Below are positions 46,115 through 55,660 of a stretch of 64,000 bases of DNA, in pieces; position 1 is the stretch's first letter; every line of letters begins with the position of its first letter. Source of the stretch: Microbacterium sp. 4R-513. Lineage in GTDB: Bacteria > Actinomycetota > Actinomycetes > Actinomycetales > Microbacteriaceae. The DNA lies in NCBI RefSeq assembly GCF_011046485.1, contig NZ_CP049256.1:1240001-1304000 (forward strand), in the 5' to 3' direction. The translations under genes were made by a program, and so were the position numbers. The notes under the pieces are model-generated. The model was not told the origin of the DNA and did not search any database. It saw nothing but the letters and a program-made list of their open reading frames with translations.

Positions 46115-47564
46115 GGCACGGGGCGCAGCGCCTCGGGGTGCACCACCCACCCGGCGGGCGCGGGCGCGCAAGCGCCGAGGGCGCGAATTCGCCCTCGCCT
46201 TCGCCGGGGTCGTCGGCGTGCTGCTCGTCGCGGGGCTCGCCGGCGCGGCCGCCAGCACGGCCCAGGGGCCGCGGGTCACCGACCGCCACGTCGATCCCGC
46301 CGCGGCGGTCGCGGCATCCGGAGCCCGGCTCATCATCACGACGACGCAGGCGCTCGCCGAGGTCGACCCCGGGCAGGTCACGGTCACGCCTGCCACGCCG
46401 TTCGCCGTCGACACCGCCGGACGCAGCGTCGGGATCCGCTTCGCGCTGCCGCTGTGGGACGACACGAAGTACATGGTGAAGATCGAGGGCGTGCGCGGGC
46501 TCGGCGGCGGGCCGGACACGACGATCACGCAGACCTTCCGCACGGGCGAGGAGTCGTTCTTCCTCCTGCAGCGGGGGGACGACGAGGACACGATCTTCCG
46601 CTCAGATCTCTCGGGCGAGAAGGCCGTCCCCGTGTTCCGGCACGCGCACATCGAGGACTACCGGGCCACGTCGTCGCACCTCGTCGTGTCGGTGCGTGAG
46701 GACGAGGGGTCTGCCGAGACCATGGGCGAGATGGACGGCACGACGAAGCTCATCGTCACCGACCTCGACGGCGAGCATCAGCGCACTCTCCCCCTCCCCG
46801 GCGACGGCGCAGTGACGAATCTGCAGAGCGCCGACCGCGGCGACCTCGTCGGCTACACGTTCACCGACGCGGACATCGGCGCCGACGGCGGTCGCGAGAG
46901 CATGCTCTTCACGACGTCGCTCAAGGACCCGGACGCCGAGCCGCAGCCGGTCGAGGTCACCGGTGCCGACAACCGCGTCGTGCAGTGGCGCTTCGTGCCC
47001 GAGACCGACCGGCTGCTCTTCGTCGGCTTCGACGGCGCCCTGTGGCTGGCCGATGCGACGGGGACGGATGCCGCGACTCTCGGCTCCGCGCTGACGCTCG
47101 ACGGCGTCTCGGGCTCGACGGCCATCGTCGACCGAGCCGACGGCCTGCTCGCGGTCGATCTCACCGATGGCAGCGAGCGGCCGCTCGCGACGCCCGACAC
47201 GGAGTACGGCCAGCTGCGGACGGTCGTGCCGGTGCCGGGCGGCGGGACGGTGCGCCTGTACGCCGAGCTCGACGAGAACGGCATCCCCGGCGCCTCGATC
47301 GTCGTCTTCGTCGCCGACGACGGGACGAGCAGCGTCGTCACACGCGTTCCGGTCTCGGACGCCGTCATCCGCACGTGCGTCTCGCCGAACGGCCGCTATG
47401 CCGCGACGACCGTCGCACCAGACATCATCGACAACCCGTACGACCAGTACCTCCTGCCGATGCCCGAGCGCGTCGAGACGCACATCGCCGAGATCGCGAC
47501 CGGGGACGAGGTCGTCGCCCTCTCGGCCTTCGACTCGTCGTGGTGCCGGGTGCCGCCGCAATGA
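46104..47564 (+). CDS. Membrane-anchored beta-propeller-like protein, unknown function
   Basis: 486 residues. A basic N-terminus precedes a single helix (FALAFAGVVGVLLVAGLAGAA). An Ig-like region follows (VTVTPATPFAVDTAGRSVGI), then TolB-like blades with repeated TDLDG, FDGALWLAD and SPNGRYAAT motifs. It is exposed outside the membrane. It overlaps the TIGR03943-like gene by 11 nt and the glycosylase gene by 4, so it belongs to the zur operon; a link to metal supply is inferred from position alone. Confidence 0.75.
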   Translation: MSTEARGAAPRGAPPTRRARARKRRGREFALAFAGVVGVLLVAGLAGAAASTAQGPRVTDRHVDPAAAVAASGARLIITTTQALAEVDPGQVTVTPATPFAVDTAGRSVGIRFALPLWDDTKYMVKIEGVRGLGGGPDTTITQTFRTGEESFFLLQRGDDEDTIFRSDLSGEKAVPVFRHAHIEDYRATSSHLVVSVREDEGSAETMGEMDGTTKLIVTDLDGEHQRTLPLPGDGAVTNLQSADRGDLVGYTFTDADIGADGGRESMLFTTSLKDPDAEPQPVEVTGADNRVVQWRFVPETDRLLFVGFDGALWLADATGTDAATLGSALTLDGVSGSTAIVDRADGLLAVDLTDGSERPLATPDTEYGQLRTVVPVPGGGTVRLYAELDENGIPGASIVVFVADDGTSSVVTRVPVSDAVIRTCVSPNGRYAATTVAPDIIDNPYDQYLLPMPERVETHIAEIATGDEVVALSAFDSSWCRVPPQ

Positions 47565-48232
47565 CGGCCGTTGCGCCGGAGGTGCGGCCCGCTCGCCGGG
47601 AAGAGCTGCTCGGCCTCCCCCTCGAGGTGGCCCCCCTGCTGCTCGGGGGGATCCTCCGCACGGAGGTGGAGGGCGAGGAGGTCGCCGTGCGCCTGACCGA
47701 GGTCGAGGCATATCACGGCCTCGGCACGGGAGAGGTGGCAGACCCTGGCTCGCACGCTCGCATGGGTCCGACACCGCGCAATGCGACGATGTGGGGTGAG
47801 CCGGGTCACCTCTACGTCTACCTCAGCCACGGCATCCACTCGTGCGTGAACGTGGTGTGCGGCCCGGAGGGCGTCGCCGGCGGAATCCTGCTCCGCGGAG
47901 GCGAGGTCGTGGAGGGGACGGATGCCGCGCACCGCCGCCGTCCGGCGGCTCGGACCGCGCGCGACCTCGCGCGGGGTCCCGGGCGCCTCGGTGATGCGGT
48001 GGGACTCCGGCATCCGATCCACGACGGCATCGACGTGATCACCGGCGAGCCGCGGGCGGGCGCTGTTGCGCACCTCGAGCTGCTCGTCGAGCCGCTGGCC
48101 GAGATCTCGACGGGCCCCCGCGTCGGGGTGGCCGGACACGCGGGGACGGCGGCGTTCCCGTGGCGGTTCTGGATCCCGGGCGAAGCCACTGTTTCGGCGT
48201 TCCGCTGGGGGCGCGGCGCCGCCGACCTCTGA
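47561..48232 (+). CDS. DNA-3-methyladenine glycosylase (AAG/MPG family)
   Basis: 223 residues with the AAG fold: LTEVEAYHG, HARMGPTPRNATMWGEPGHLYVYLSHG, NVVCGPEG and a C-terminal GPRVGVAGHAGTAAFPWRFW. It removes alkylated purines in base-excision repair. ATGA overlap puts it at the end of the zur run. After its stop, about 27 bp of its 3' end are repeated imperfectly at 48244-48272. Confidence 0.93.
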   Translation: MTAVAPEVRPARREELLGLPLEVAPLLLGGILRTEVEGEEVAVRLTEVEAYHGLGTGEVADPGSHARMGPTPRNATMWGEPGHLYVYLSHGIHSCVNVVCGPEGVAGGILLRGGEVVEGTDAAHRRRPAARTARDLARGPGRLGDAVGLRHPIHDGIDVITGEPRAGAVAHLELLVEPLAEISTGPRVGVAGHAGTAAFPWRFWIPGEATVSAFRWGRGAADL

Positions 48233-48281
48233 CTCGTCGCGCTAAGGGGGCGCGGCGCGGCCGACGTCTGACCGGCCGCCG

Positions 48282-51200
48282 TCACCGCAGGTGCCCGACC
48301 GACACGAAGGCGGCCCGCATCTGCCGCACCCGACGCTCGTACGTCGCAGCAAGGAAGATCAGCAGCGCACCGCCGATTCCGAGCCACAGCCACCACGGCA
48401 CCGCGACGTACACGGCGGAGATCCACGGCCAGAGCTGGGCGACCGCGTGGACGAGCAGCACGGCCGACCCGAGCACGAGCGGAGCCTGCCGTCGCCATGC
48501 GGCGCCGGCCACCACGAGCGCCAGGGCGACGATCCCGAGTGCGACCACGCGCCACAGCTCCGATTCACCCAGGTCGTGCAGCAGCGACGGGACGGTGAGG
48601 AGCACGATCCACGGCCCCAGGAGCGGCCACGAGCGGGCGTCGGCGCGGCGCCGAAGCGCCCACGCGCCGTAGCCCAGGCCGCCGAGCGCCGGTGGCACCG
48701 TGACGAGCTCGACCGGCGTGATGCCGAAGCCGAAGATCGCGAGAAGTCCGAAGGCGCCGGCGGAGAATATGGCCGATGTGGCCATCGCCCGGCCGAAGCG
48801 CTGCCGGAGGAACATGCCGGCCACGGCGGCGGCTGTCAGGATCGACATCACGAGAAGTGCGCGGACGTCGTCGAACCCGTCCTGCAGCGCGAGAAGCACC
48901 GCCTCGCCGCCGGTGAACAGCACCGTCGCACCGGCGAGGACCGCGGCACCGGTGAGCGCCATCGCGCGCCGGGGCACGGCACGGACGGCGGCGATGACGG
49001 TCGCCGTCGTGATGGCCGCCCCGACGAGTGCCCACACATCCGCTTCGAGCCCCGGCTGGGCCGCGACGACGCCGAATCGGATGGCGCACACCGCGAGGGA
49101 GAGCACGAGGCCGCCGAGAGCGAGGACAGCCCCGATTCCCCGCCAGCGGACGATGCCGAGCGTCGAGGCGCCGACGATCGCGACCGCCCCGCCGACGACC
49201 GCGGCGACCGCGGCCGGCGCGAGGGCGCCGTCGAAGCGCAGCAGCACGACGACGTCGAGCAGAGCCGCTCCGGCGCCGGCCAGCACGATGGGGTGCCACG
49301 CGGTGCGTTCGGCGGCGGCCGTCGAGGCCAGCACGATCGCGATCGCGACGGCACCGGCGCCGGCCGTCGCAGCCGCCGCATCGGCGCTCGCGAGGAGCGG
49401 ATCGGTCAGCGCGCGAGCGCCCATGGCCAGCGCCGCGCCGGCGAGGACGAGCGCGCTCGGAACTCGGATGCGCCACTCGGCCGGGATGGGAAGCGCGGAT
49501 GCGGCGGCCGCCGCCGCGAGCGCCGCCGCAAGGAAGAGCCACGCGCGTGCGGGCTCGACGGGTGCCAACACGCTCGGCGCGGTGGCGAGAACGAGTCCGG
49601 CGGTCCACACGACGCTCTCGACGATGGGCCACGCCTCCGCTCGGCGGCGGGAACGCACCGCCGCGGCGGCAGCGCCGGCAAGCACCGTTCCGGCCACCGG
49701 AAGGGTCGCTGCCTCGACCTCGGTCACGACGGAGAAGGTGAGCGCCGTCGTCGCGACGAAGAGGGCACCGGCCAGGGCCGACCATCGTGTCAGCGTGCCG
49801 AACGGAAGACGTCCGACCGCAGCGGAGGCCACGTGCACGGCGGCGAGGACGCCAAGCGCAAGAGCGACGATGCCGGCCCGATCCGTCGTGAAGCCGATCG
49901 TCACGGCCGCCGCGATCACCGCCGCTGCAGGTGATCCTTCGGCGAACAGGCGGGACGAGAGCCGTTCCGGCGCGACGCGAGCCTGAGCGAAGGCGGCTGC
50001 GAGGGCCGTCGCCAGGAGCAGCAAGAGCCACGCGGCATCCGTCGCCCCTCCGGTCAGCGTGCGCTGCACCGTCACCAGCCCGACGACGACGATCCCGACG
50101 GCCGCGCCCAGCGGCGACGCCGGACGCACGCGGCCCAGCGGACGGAACGAGAGCGCGAGGCAGATGACGGCCGCGACGACGGCGACGAGCATGCCCCGCA
50201 GCTCCGGCCCCTGCGAGCTCTCCAGGGCGGGCGCCCCGAGCCCGATCGCGAGCCCGACACCGAGGGCGACGGATGCCTCGACCCGCCGCCGAAGCCACAC
50301 GAGGGCGGCTGCCAGCCCGACGAGCGCAACGCCGACGGGCACCGCTGCGGTCTCGACGGTCGGAACCAGGTCGGGCGTGCCCGCACCGAGCCACGACCAC
50401 CAGGCGACGATCGCGGCCGCGGCCGCCGGCCAGACGAGCAGCCGGCGTGGCGCCTCGGACGTCCGGGCACCGGGCATCCGGGCGGCGAACACGTCGTCCT
50501 CCGGGCTCGTCTCCACGTCGGCCAAGCCGTGCGTGACGGCGGTCGCACCGAAGCCGACGGCCACCAGCACCCACGCAGCCCACGCTTGCTGGGCACCCAC
50601 CGGCGACGCGACGACGAATGCCGTCGCGATCGCGCCGATCTCGGCACTCAGGCGCAGACGACCGGATGCCTCGCCCAGGCGTCGGGTCAGACCCAGCCAT
50701 GCGGAGACGACCACGACGAGGATCGTCGTCGACAGCAGGACGAGCGGAGTCCACGGTGCATCGACCGGTGCCCACGCGCGCAGCGCGGCGTGCGCGGCGG
50801 CGGCCAGCGTGGGCGCCACCAGGACGGAGGCGCCGAGCGCGGCCACAGGCGCCACCCGGTCGCGGAGCATCACGACCGCGATGGATCCGGCGGCCAGGAG
50901 CGCGCCGCGGGCGATCGCGAAGGCGGGTTCACCCAGGGATGCCTGCAGTGCGACGTCGGCGGCGTCCCCCGGATAGGAGGCCGCGGAGGCGAGGGCGACC
51001 GTGCCGACGAGGGTGATCGCGAGGAGCGCCTCGGCGCAGATCACGAGAGCGGAACGGCTCAGGCGATCGAGCCTCAGAGCGAGCGCCGCAACGAGGGTGG
51101 CCACGGCGACCCACTGCACGAGGACCACCGTGGTACCCGGCGCCACTCCCCCGGCGACGGTGTGGGTGCCGAGCACGACACCGAGAGGCGCCGGTGCGAT

Positions 51201-53129
51201 CACCGCCGAGACGGTGGCGACGACAGGCGACATGACGGCGAGGGCGGCGGCCCAGTCGGGCGAGGTCGTGCGCGCGAACCGTCGGGCGATCGGCGCCCCG
51301 ATCGCCACGGCCGCCATGACGAACCACAGCCACGGCGTCGCCGTCGAAAGCGCAAAGCCGAGAACCGCCGCCACGGCGGCCGCGGCGGTCCACCCCGCCG
51401 CCGCGCCGCTGCGCCGCAGCACGACGATCGAGAAGGCGACGGCTGCGATCGCCGTCCCCACCGCGATGCCCGGCACGCCGGTGCGGGCGGTGCCCGTCAC
51501 CACCAGCAGCACAGCGACGACAGGCCGGATGTCGCGCAGCACCGGGCCGCCGAGCGTCGGTGCCAGGAAGAGCCCCGCGGCGATGACGACGGCCGCGAGC
51601 AGGCCGGGGTATGTCAGCTCGGGCGGATCAGCCGGGAAAGCGAAGGCATCGGTCCGCCAGAGGCTCCACGATGCCGAGATGACCCCCTGGGCCTCGAGGC
51701 CGAAACGGATCAGCATCGCCACCACCGAGAGTCCCGCGACCACCGTCGCGGTGATCGCGGGAGCGGCGAGACCGCCGCGACGCGACCGCAGCCGGTCCAT
51801 GGCCACCGCGACCGTGACCGCCGCGACCGGCGCGATGAGAACGGAGTAGACCGGCTCGCCGGTGCGCCACGCGAGCTGCCACGCCATCGTGCCGGCAGCC
51901 GCGACGGCGAGGCTCGACGAGATCGCGATCAGCACCTGCGCGCCGGGCAGCGGCTCGAGGCCCGCGCGGGCGCGAAGAGCCCAGGCATGTGCGAGGCCGA
52001 GCACCACCACCACGACGGTCGACCACACCAGTGTCGCCGTGCCGACCTCCGCGACGGCCGGGGTGATGGCCGCAGCCGCGAGCGATACGACGCCGAGGAA
52101 CGCCAGGGCGACGCGCTCGGGAAGCGCATCGGGCCCTCGCCGTGCGGACGACCACGGCGCAGGCAATGCGTGGGCGAGCCCGCCCACGGAGGCGCCGAGC
52201 AGGCCGGCGACGAGCGATTCGGCCGGATCAGCCGAGACCAGCCCGCTCACGAGCAGCCCGAGCCCCGCCGGAAGCGCGAGGGCGGCGGCGAGGTCGGGCG
52301 AGCGAAGCCTCGAGACCACGGCCCACGCCCGGCACAGCACGGCGACCGCGAGCAGCGAAGACCCCGCGTAGATCGCGGCGTCCACCGCACCCGCGCCGAA
52401 CAGATCGTTGGCCCGCATCGCCCAGGCGTCGAGCGCGAGCAGGATGACTCCGAGAACCGCGATGCCCTCTGCGGTCGCCGTGAGCGATCGGCGGCGGAGC
52501 CAGGATGCCGCAGCCATCGCCCCGAGCGTGATGCCGCCGATGATGAGGGCTCGCACCGAGATGCCCGCGACGAACCACGCAAGGAGCAGGAAGAACACGG
52601 CCGCGATGCCGACGAGCGAAACCCCCACGATGAGCAGCAGCACGGGGACGCTGAGCCGGCGCCGCGGTTCGCGGACGACGTCTGCAGGCGGAACCGCCGG
52701 TGGCGGCCAGTCCCCCATATCTGGGGCAGCGGCCGGTACGACGGGAGCCGGCGCGCCCGGGGGCGGCACCGGTGCGGGCTCGGCGGAGACCGGAGCCTTT
52801 GCCGGCTGCGCGGCGAGGGCCGCGGCATCCTGAACCGCCCGCGCAGCCGCCTGCTCGGCCGCCGCCCTCGCGGAAGCAGCGGCGCGCCTCGCGGCTATCA
52901 CCGCCGTGAGCTGGACGGCGTCGATCGTCTGCCGCCGTTCCGTCTCGAGCTCGAGCATCCGCCTGCCGAAGGAGAGCACGTCAGCCGCACGCGGGTCGGT
53001 GAATGAGAAGCCGCACACGGGACATGCCGGCGGCCGTACATCTTCGAAGCACACGGGGCAGAGGTGCGGGTCCGCGAGCATCTCGGGAGTGCCCGGCCAC
53101 CGTGGAGCGATCGTCTTCGACACGTCCAT
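48282..53129 (-). CDS. Giant multi-spanning membrane protein, SCO7613 C-terminal type
   Basis: 1615 residues, the largest gene here. The N-terminus has a zinc-ribbon-like double CPxC (CPVCFEDVRPPACPVCGFSF). A coiled segment (RRMLELETERRQTIDAVQL) and an Ala/Pro-rich linker follow. From about residue 150 there are some forty hydrophobic helices with short loops and the family's repeated A-W-L/R-R patterns. Function is unknown. ATG at 53129 is used, with AGGAA upstream. Codon use matches neighbours, and the frame is intact over 4.8 kb. Confidence 0.85.
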   Translation of the reverse strand: MDVSKTIAPRWPGTPEMLADPHLCPVCFEDVRPPACPVCGFSFTDPRAADVLSFGRRMLELETERRQTIDAVQLTAVIAARRAAASARAAAEQAAARAVQDAAALAAQPAKAPVSAEPAPVPPPGAPAPVVPAAAPDMGDWPPPAVPPADVVREPRRRLSVPVLLLIVGVSLVGIAAVFFLLLAWFVAGISVRALIIGGITLGAMAAASWLRRRSLTATAEGIAVLGVILLALDAWAMRANDLFGAGAVDAAIYAGSSLLAVAVLCRAWAVVSRLRSPDLAAALALPAGLGLLVSGLVSADPAESLVAGLLGASVGGLAHALPAPWSSARRGPDALPERVALAFLGVVSLAAAAITPAVAEVGTATLVWSTVVVVVLGLAHAWALRARAGLEPLPGAQVLIAISSSLAVAAAGTMAWQLAWRTGEPVYSVLIAPVAAVTVAVAMDRLRSRRGGLAAPAITATVVAGLSVVAMLIRFGLEAQGVISASWSLWRTDAFAFPADPPELTYPGLLAAVVIAAGLFLAPTLGGPVLRDIRPVVAVLLVVTGTARTGVPGIAVGTAIAAVAFSIVVLRRSGAAAGWTAAAAVAAVLGFALSTATPWLWFVMAAVAIGAPIARRFARTTSPDWAAALAVMSPVVATVSAVIAPAPLGVVLGTHTVAGGVAPGTTVVLVQWVAVATLVAALALRLDRLSRSALVICAEALLAITLVGTVALASAASYPGDAADVALQASLGEPAFAIARGALLAAGSIAVVMLRDRVAPVAALGASVLVAPTLAAAAHAALRAWAPVDAPWTPLVLLSTTILVVVVSAWLGLTRRLGEASGRLRLSAEIGAIATAFVVASPVGAQQAWAAWVLVAVGFGATAVTHGLADVETSPEDDVFAARMPGARTSEAPRRLLVWPAAAAAIVAWWSWLGAGTPDLVPTVETAAVPVGVALVGLAAALVWLRRRVEASVALGVGLAIGLGAPALESSQGPELRGMLVAVVAAVICLALSFRPLGRVRPASPLGAAVGIVVVGLVTVQRTLTGGATDAAWLLLLLATALAAAFAQARVAPERLSSRLFAEGSPAAAVIAAAVTIGFTTDRAGIVALALGVLAAVHVASAAVGRLPFGTLTRWSALAGALFVATTALTFSVVTEVEAATLPVAGTVLAGAAAAAVRSRRRAEAWPIVESVVWTAGLVLATAPSVLAPVEPARAWLFLAAALAAAAAASALPIPAEWRIRVPSALVLAGAALAMGARALTDPLLASADAAAATAGAGAVAIAIVLASTAAAERTAWHPIVLAGAGAALLDVVVLLRFDGALAPAAVAAVVGGAVAIVGASTLGIVRWRGIGAVLALGGLVLSLAVCAIRFGVVAAQPGLEADVWALVGAAITTATVIAAVRAVPRRAMALTGAAVLAGATVLFTGGEAVLLALQDGFDDVRALLVMSILTAAAVAGMFLRQRFGRAMATSAIFSAGAFGLLAIFGFGITPVELVTVPPALGGLGYGAWALRRRADARSWPLLGPWIVLLTVPSLLHDLGESELWRVVALGIVALALVVAGAAWRRQAPLVLGSAVLLVHAVAQLWPWISAVYVAVPWWLWLGIGGALLIFLAATYERRVRQMRAAFVSVGHLR

Positions 53130-53344
53130 GGGTTCCTCACAATTCCTGGTCTTCAGCCCCGTGGAGGGCACCAGAATGTCAGGGAGGTCAGCAGGTTCGG
53201 AAGATTCTTTGTCAGCTGTGGACAAAGAGCAGAACCCTGCCGCCGTGTGGAGGAGCGGACGGCCACGGAGCCATTCCGCTGTTCGCATATACCGGGTGCA
53301 CTCGCGGAACCGACCCAGGATTCGGCAGGGGTGGACCCGCATGC

Positions 53345-53511
53345 TAGACTGACTCTTTGTCTGCGCGCACTCCAGCACGCAGTTCGCGTTTCGTCTCGCT
53401 CAACTTTCAACGACCGGTGTTTCCGGGCGTGGCCAGTGCGTGCGTGCGGAATGCAGACAAGGGATCTTGGGTGGAGCCGTCCGGTTCCACGGTATTGAAG
53501 GAGAAATCACC
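53345..53511 (+). promoter_or_regulatory. Promoter and leader of rpmB-rpmG-rpsN
   Basis: TAGACT at 53345-53350 is a likely -10. The leader of about 155 nt contains the hairpin GTGGAGCCG/CGGTTCCAC (53471-53490) just before the ribosome-binding GAAGGAGA (about 53497). No Zur-type palindrome is visible, although zinc-free forms of these proteins are often Zur-controlled. The remaining gap, 53130-53344, includes the divergent promoter of the giant gene and no other feature. Confidence 0.5.
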
Positions 53512-53748
53512 ATGGCTGCTGTGTGCCAGGTGACTGGAGCGGTTCCCGGCTTCGGTCACAACATCTCGCACTCGCACCGACGGACGAAGCGCCGCTTCGA
53601 CCCGAACGTGCAGAAGAAGACGTACTACGTGCCGTCGCTTGGGCGCAACATCAAGCTCAACGTGTCGGCCAAGGGCATCAAGGTCATTGACGCGCGCGGC
53701 ATCGAGTCCGTCGTCAAGGACCTCATCGCGAAGGGTGTGAAGCTCTGA
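53512..53748 (+). CDS. rpmB: 50S ribosomal protein L28 (zinc-free form)
   Basis: 78 residues: [36 protein letters not shown] and a basic C-terminus. The CxxC knuckles of zinc-binding L28 are missing. ATG at 53512 lies 8 nt after GAAGGAGA. Its stop overlaps the rpmG start (TGATG). Confidence 0.97.
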   Translation: MAAVCQVTGAVPGFGHNISHSHRRTKRRFDPNVQKKTYYVPSLGRNIKLNVSAKGIKVIDARGIESVVKDLIAKGVKL

Positions 53749-53918
53749 TGGCGAAGAAGGCTCAGGACGTCCGTCCGATCATCAAGCTGCGTTCGACCGC
53801 CGGCACGGGTTACACCTACGTGACGCGCAAGAACCGCCGCAACAACCCCGACCGCATCGTGCTGAAGAAGTACGACCCGGTCATCCGCAAGCACGTCGAA
53901 TTCCGAGAGGAGCGCTGA
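53748..53918 (+). CDS. rpmG: 50S ribosomal protein L33 (zinc-free form)
   Basis: 56 residues: [40 protein letters not shown] and an ending VEFREER. No Cys at all, so the zinc-free form. It overlaps rpmB by one base and precedes rpsN by three. Confidence 0.97.
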   Translation: MAKKAQDVRPIIKLRSTAGTGYTYVTRKNRRNNPDRIVLKKYDPVIRKHVEFREER

Positions 53919-53921
53919 TCC

Positions 53922-54227
53922 GTGGCTAAGAAGAGCAAGATCGCGCGCAACCAGCAGCGCCAGGAGGTCGTCGACCGCTACGCGGCCAGGCGCGCCGAGC
54001 TGAAGAAGGCGCTCGTTTCGCCCGAGTCCACCGACGAGCAGCGCGAGGCCGCGCGCATCGGCCTGCAGAAGCTGCCGCGCAACGCGTCGCCGGTCCGCCT
54101 GCGCAACCGCGACGTCATCGACGGTCGCCCCCGTGGCAACCTCTCGAAGTTCGGCATCTCGCGTGTCCGCTTCCGCGACATGGCGCACCGTGGCGAGCTG
54201 CCCGGCGTGACCAAGTCGAGCTGGTAA
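53922..54227 (+). CDS. rpsN: 30S ribosomal protein S14 (long, zinc-free form)
   Basis: 101 residues of the long E. coli-like S14: [37 protein letters not shown] and [13 protein letters not shown] [19 protein letters not shown]. The CxxC pair of short zinc S14 is absent. The start is GTG at 53922 following GAGAGGAGCG. A long hairpin terminates the operon. Confidence 0.97.
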   Translation: MAKKSKIARNQQRQEVVDRYAARRAELKKALVSPESTDEQREAARIGLQKLPRNASPVRLRNRDVIDGRPRGNLSKFGISRVRFRDMAHRGELPGVTKSSW

Positions 54228-54244
54228 GCACCCGCTGAACCGTC

Positions 54245-54282
54245 CGAAGGGGCGGGAGTTCTCCGGAACTCCCGCCCCTTCG
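54245..54282 (+). terminator. Terminator of rpmB-rpmG-rpsN
   Basis: A perfect 17-bp stem (54245-54261 with 54266-54282) and a 4-nt loop TCCG lie 17 nt after the rpsN stop codon. Confidence 0.88.
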
Positions 54283-54408
54283 TGTGTTCCGGCGACGCGC
54301 CCCTCGCCGGTGAGCCCCGGCGGCTAGGCCCGGCGGCGCCGCTCGTCAAGCGCGGGAGCCACCCGACCTCGGGCGAATACACTCGCGACGCGGACAAAGG
54401 AGGCCCGG

Positions 54409-55605
54409 ATGCCGCTGGATCCCTACTTCGCCGAACGCCTTCGCGTGCACCGGCGCCACCTCTTCGACAAGGCACGGGGTGCCGCTCGCCAGCGGCTCGT
54501 GTCCCTGTGGCCGTTCGGCCGCTCGGCCGCCCCCGCGATCCCGGCGGCGGGTCCGGCGACCGACGCCGCGCCTCGCGTCGAGAATCGGGCATCGGATGCC
54601 GAGGCCCCGGCCGTGAACCGCCCACCGGGTGCTGGGACGAAGGCCGTGAGGCCGGACTCGCAGATCCACCAGGCGACTCTCGGCCCGCGGGCTGAGGCCC
54701 GGGCGAAGAAGCGCAAAGCGGCCGTCGCATGGGACCGCAAGGAGCTCAAGACGGTCGGCACTCGGGGTCCCGACATCCCCATCACCGAGCATCGCGTCAC
54801 CGTGGACGGCTTCCCCGACGTACGGGTGCGGATCTACCGCCCGCCCGCTTCGGACGGCGCCCGGCCGCCGGTCTGTCTGGCGCTGTTCGGAGGGGCGTTC
54901 CGGATCGGCGGCATCGACTATCCGACGACGGATGCCGGCTACCGCAGGCGAGCGGCCGACTCCGGCGTCGCGATCGCTGCTGTCGACTACGCCCTCGCCC
55001 CGGAGCATCAGTACCCCACGCAGGTCGAGCAGGCTTACGCCGCGCTGGAGTGGCTCTTCGGCCAGGCATCCGAGCTGGGGCTCGACGGAGAGAGGATCGG
55101 GATCCTGGGCACGTCGGCCGGCGGGAATCTCGCCGCCGCGCTGACCCTGGTCAACCGGGACCGCGGGCGGTTCCCCGTGCGCCTGCAGATCCTCGAGGTC
55201 CCGGTCACCGACCTCACCGGACGTCATGTCGACCTCGGGGTCACGCGGTCGCTCGGCATCCCCAACTTCATCGCCCGGCGCGAGCTGCGCTCGGTCGCCC
55301 GCACGTATCTGCCTCGCACGGCGCTCGCGCGAGAGCCGTATGCCTCGCCGCTCCTCGCCCCCTCCCTGGCCGGGCTGCCGCCCGCGTACGTCTTCACGGC
55401 CGAGTACGATCCTCTCCGCTCCGACGGCGCCGCCTACGCGGCGGCCCTGCGCGAAGCGGGGGTCGAGGCATCCGCCGTCCAGTACCTCGGGGTCACGCAC
55501 GACACCCCGATCTTCACGGGCGTCCTGCCCGCCGCCCGCCGCTGGCACGACGACATCGTCTCGGCGCTGCGGCGCCTGCACGACGGACCGGGCGCGGGGG
55601 AGTAA
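54409..55605 (+). CDS. Esterase/lipase, HSL-like alpha/beta hydrolase
   Basis: 398 residues. A basic, Ala/Pro-rich N-terminal region of about 110 residues precedes a hormone-sensitive-lipase-like domain: VCLALFGGAFRIGG, VDYALAPEHQYPTQVEQAYAA, the nucleophile GTSAGGN, AEYDPLRSDGAAYAAALREAG and the catalytic His in GVTHDTPIF. The oxyanion motif HGGG is changed to FGGA, so the usual His is missing. AAAGGAGG precedes the ATG; a -10-like TACACT is at 54378-54383. Confidence 0.88.
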   Translation: MPLDPYFAERLRVHRRHLFDKARGAARQRLVSLWPFGRSAAPAIPAAGPATDAAPRVENRASDAEAPAVNRPPGAGTKAVRPDSQIHQATLGPRAEARAKKRKAAVAWDRKELKTVGTRGPDIPITEHRVTVDGFPDVRVRIYRPPASDGARPPVCLALFGGAFRIGGIDYPTTDAGYRRRAADSGVAIAAVDYALAPEHQYPTQVEQAYAALEWLFGQASELGLDGERIGILGTSAGGNLAAALTLVNRDRGRFPVRLQILEVPVTDLTGRHVDLGVTRSLGIPNFIARRELRSVARTYLPRTALAREPYASPLLAPSLAGLPPAYVFTAEYDPLRSDGAAYAAALREAGVEASAVQYLGVTHDTPIFTGVLPAARRWHDDIVSALRRLHDGPGAGE

Positions 55606-55660
55606 CGCTTCGCCGTCATGCTTTCCCGGCGCTGTCGGTGCCGCATGAAAGGGTGAGAGC

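Noticed and set aside
53345..53511. Zur box upstream of rpmB
   Set aside because: I searched by eye for a TGAxAA-N-TTxTCA palindrome and saw none.
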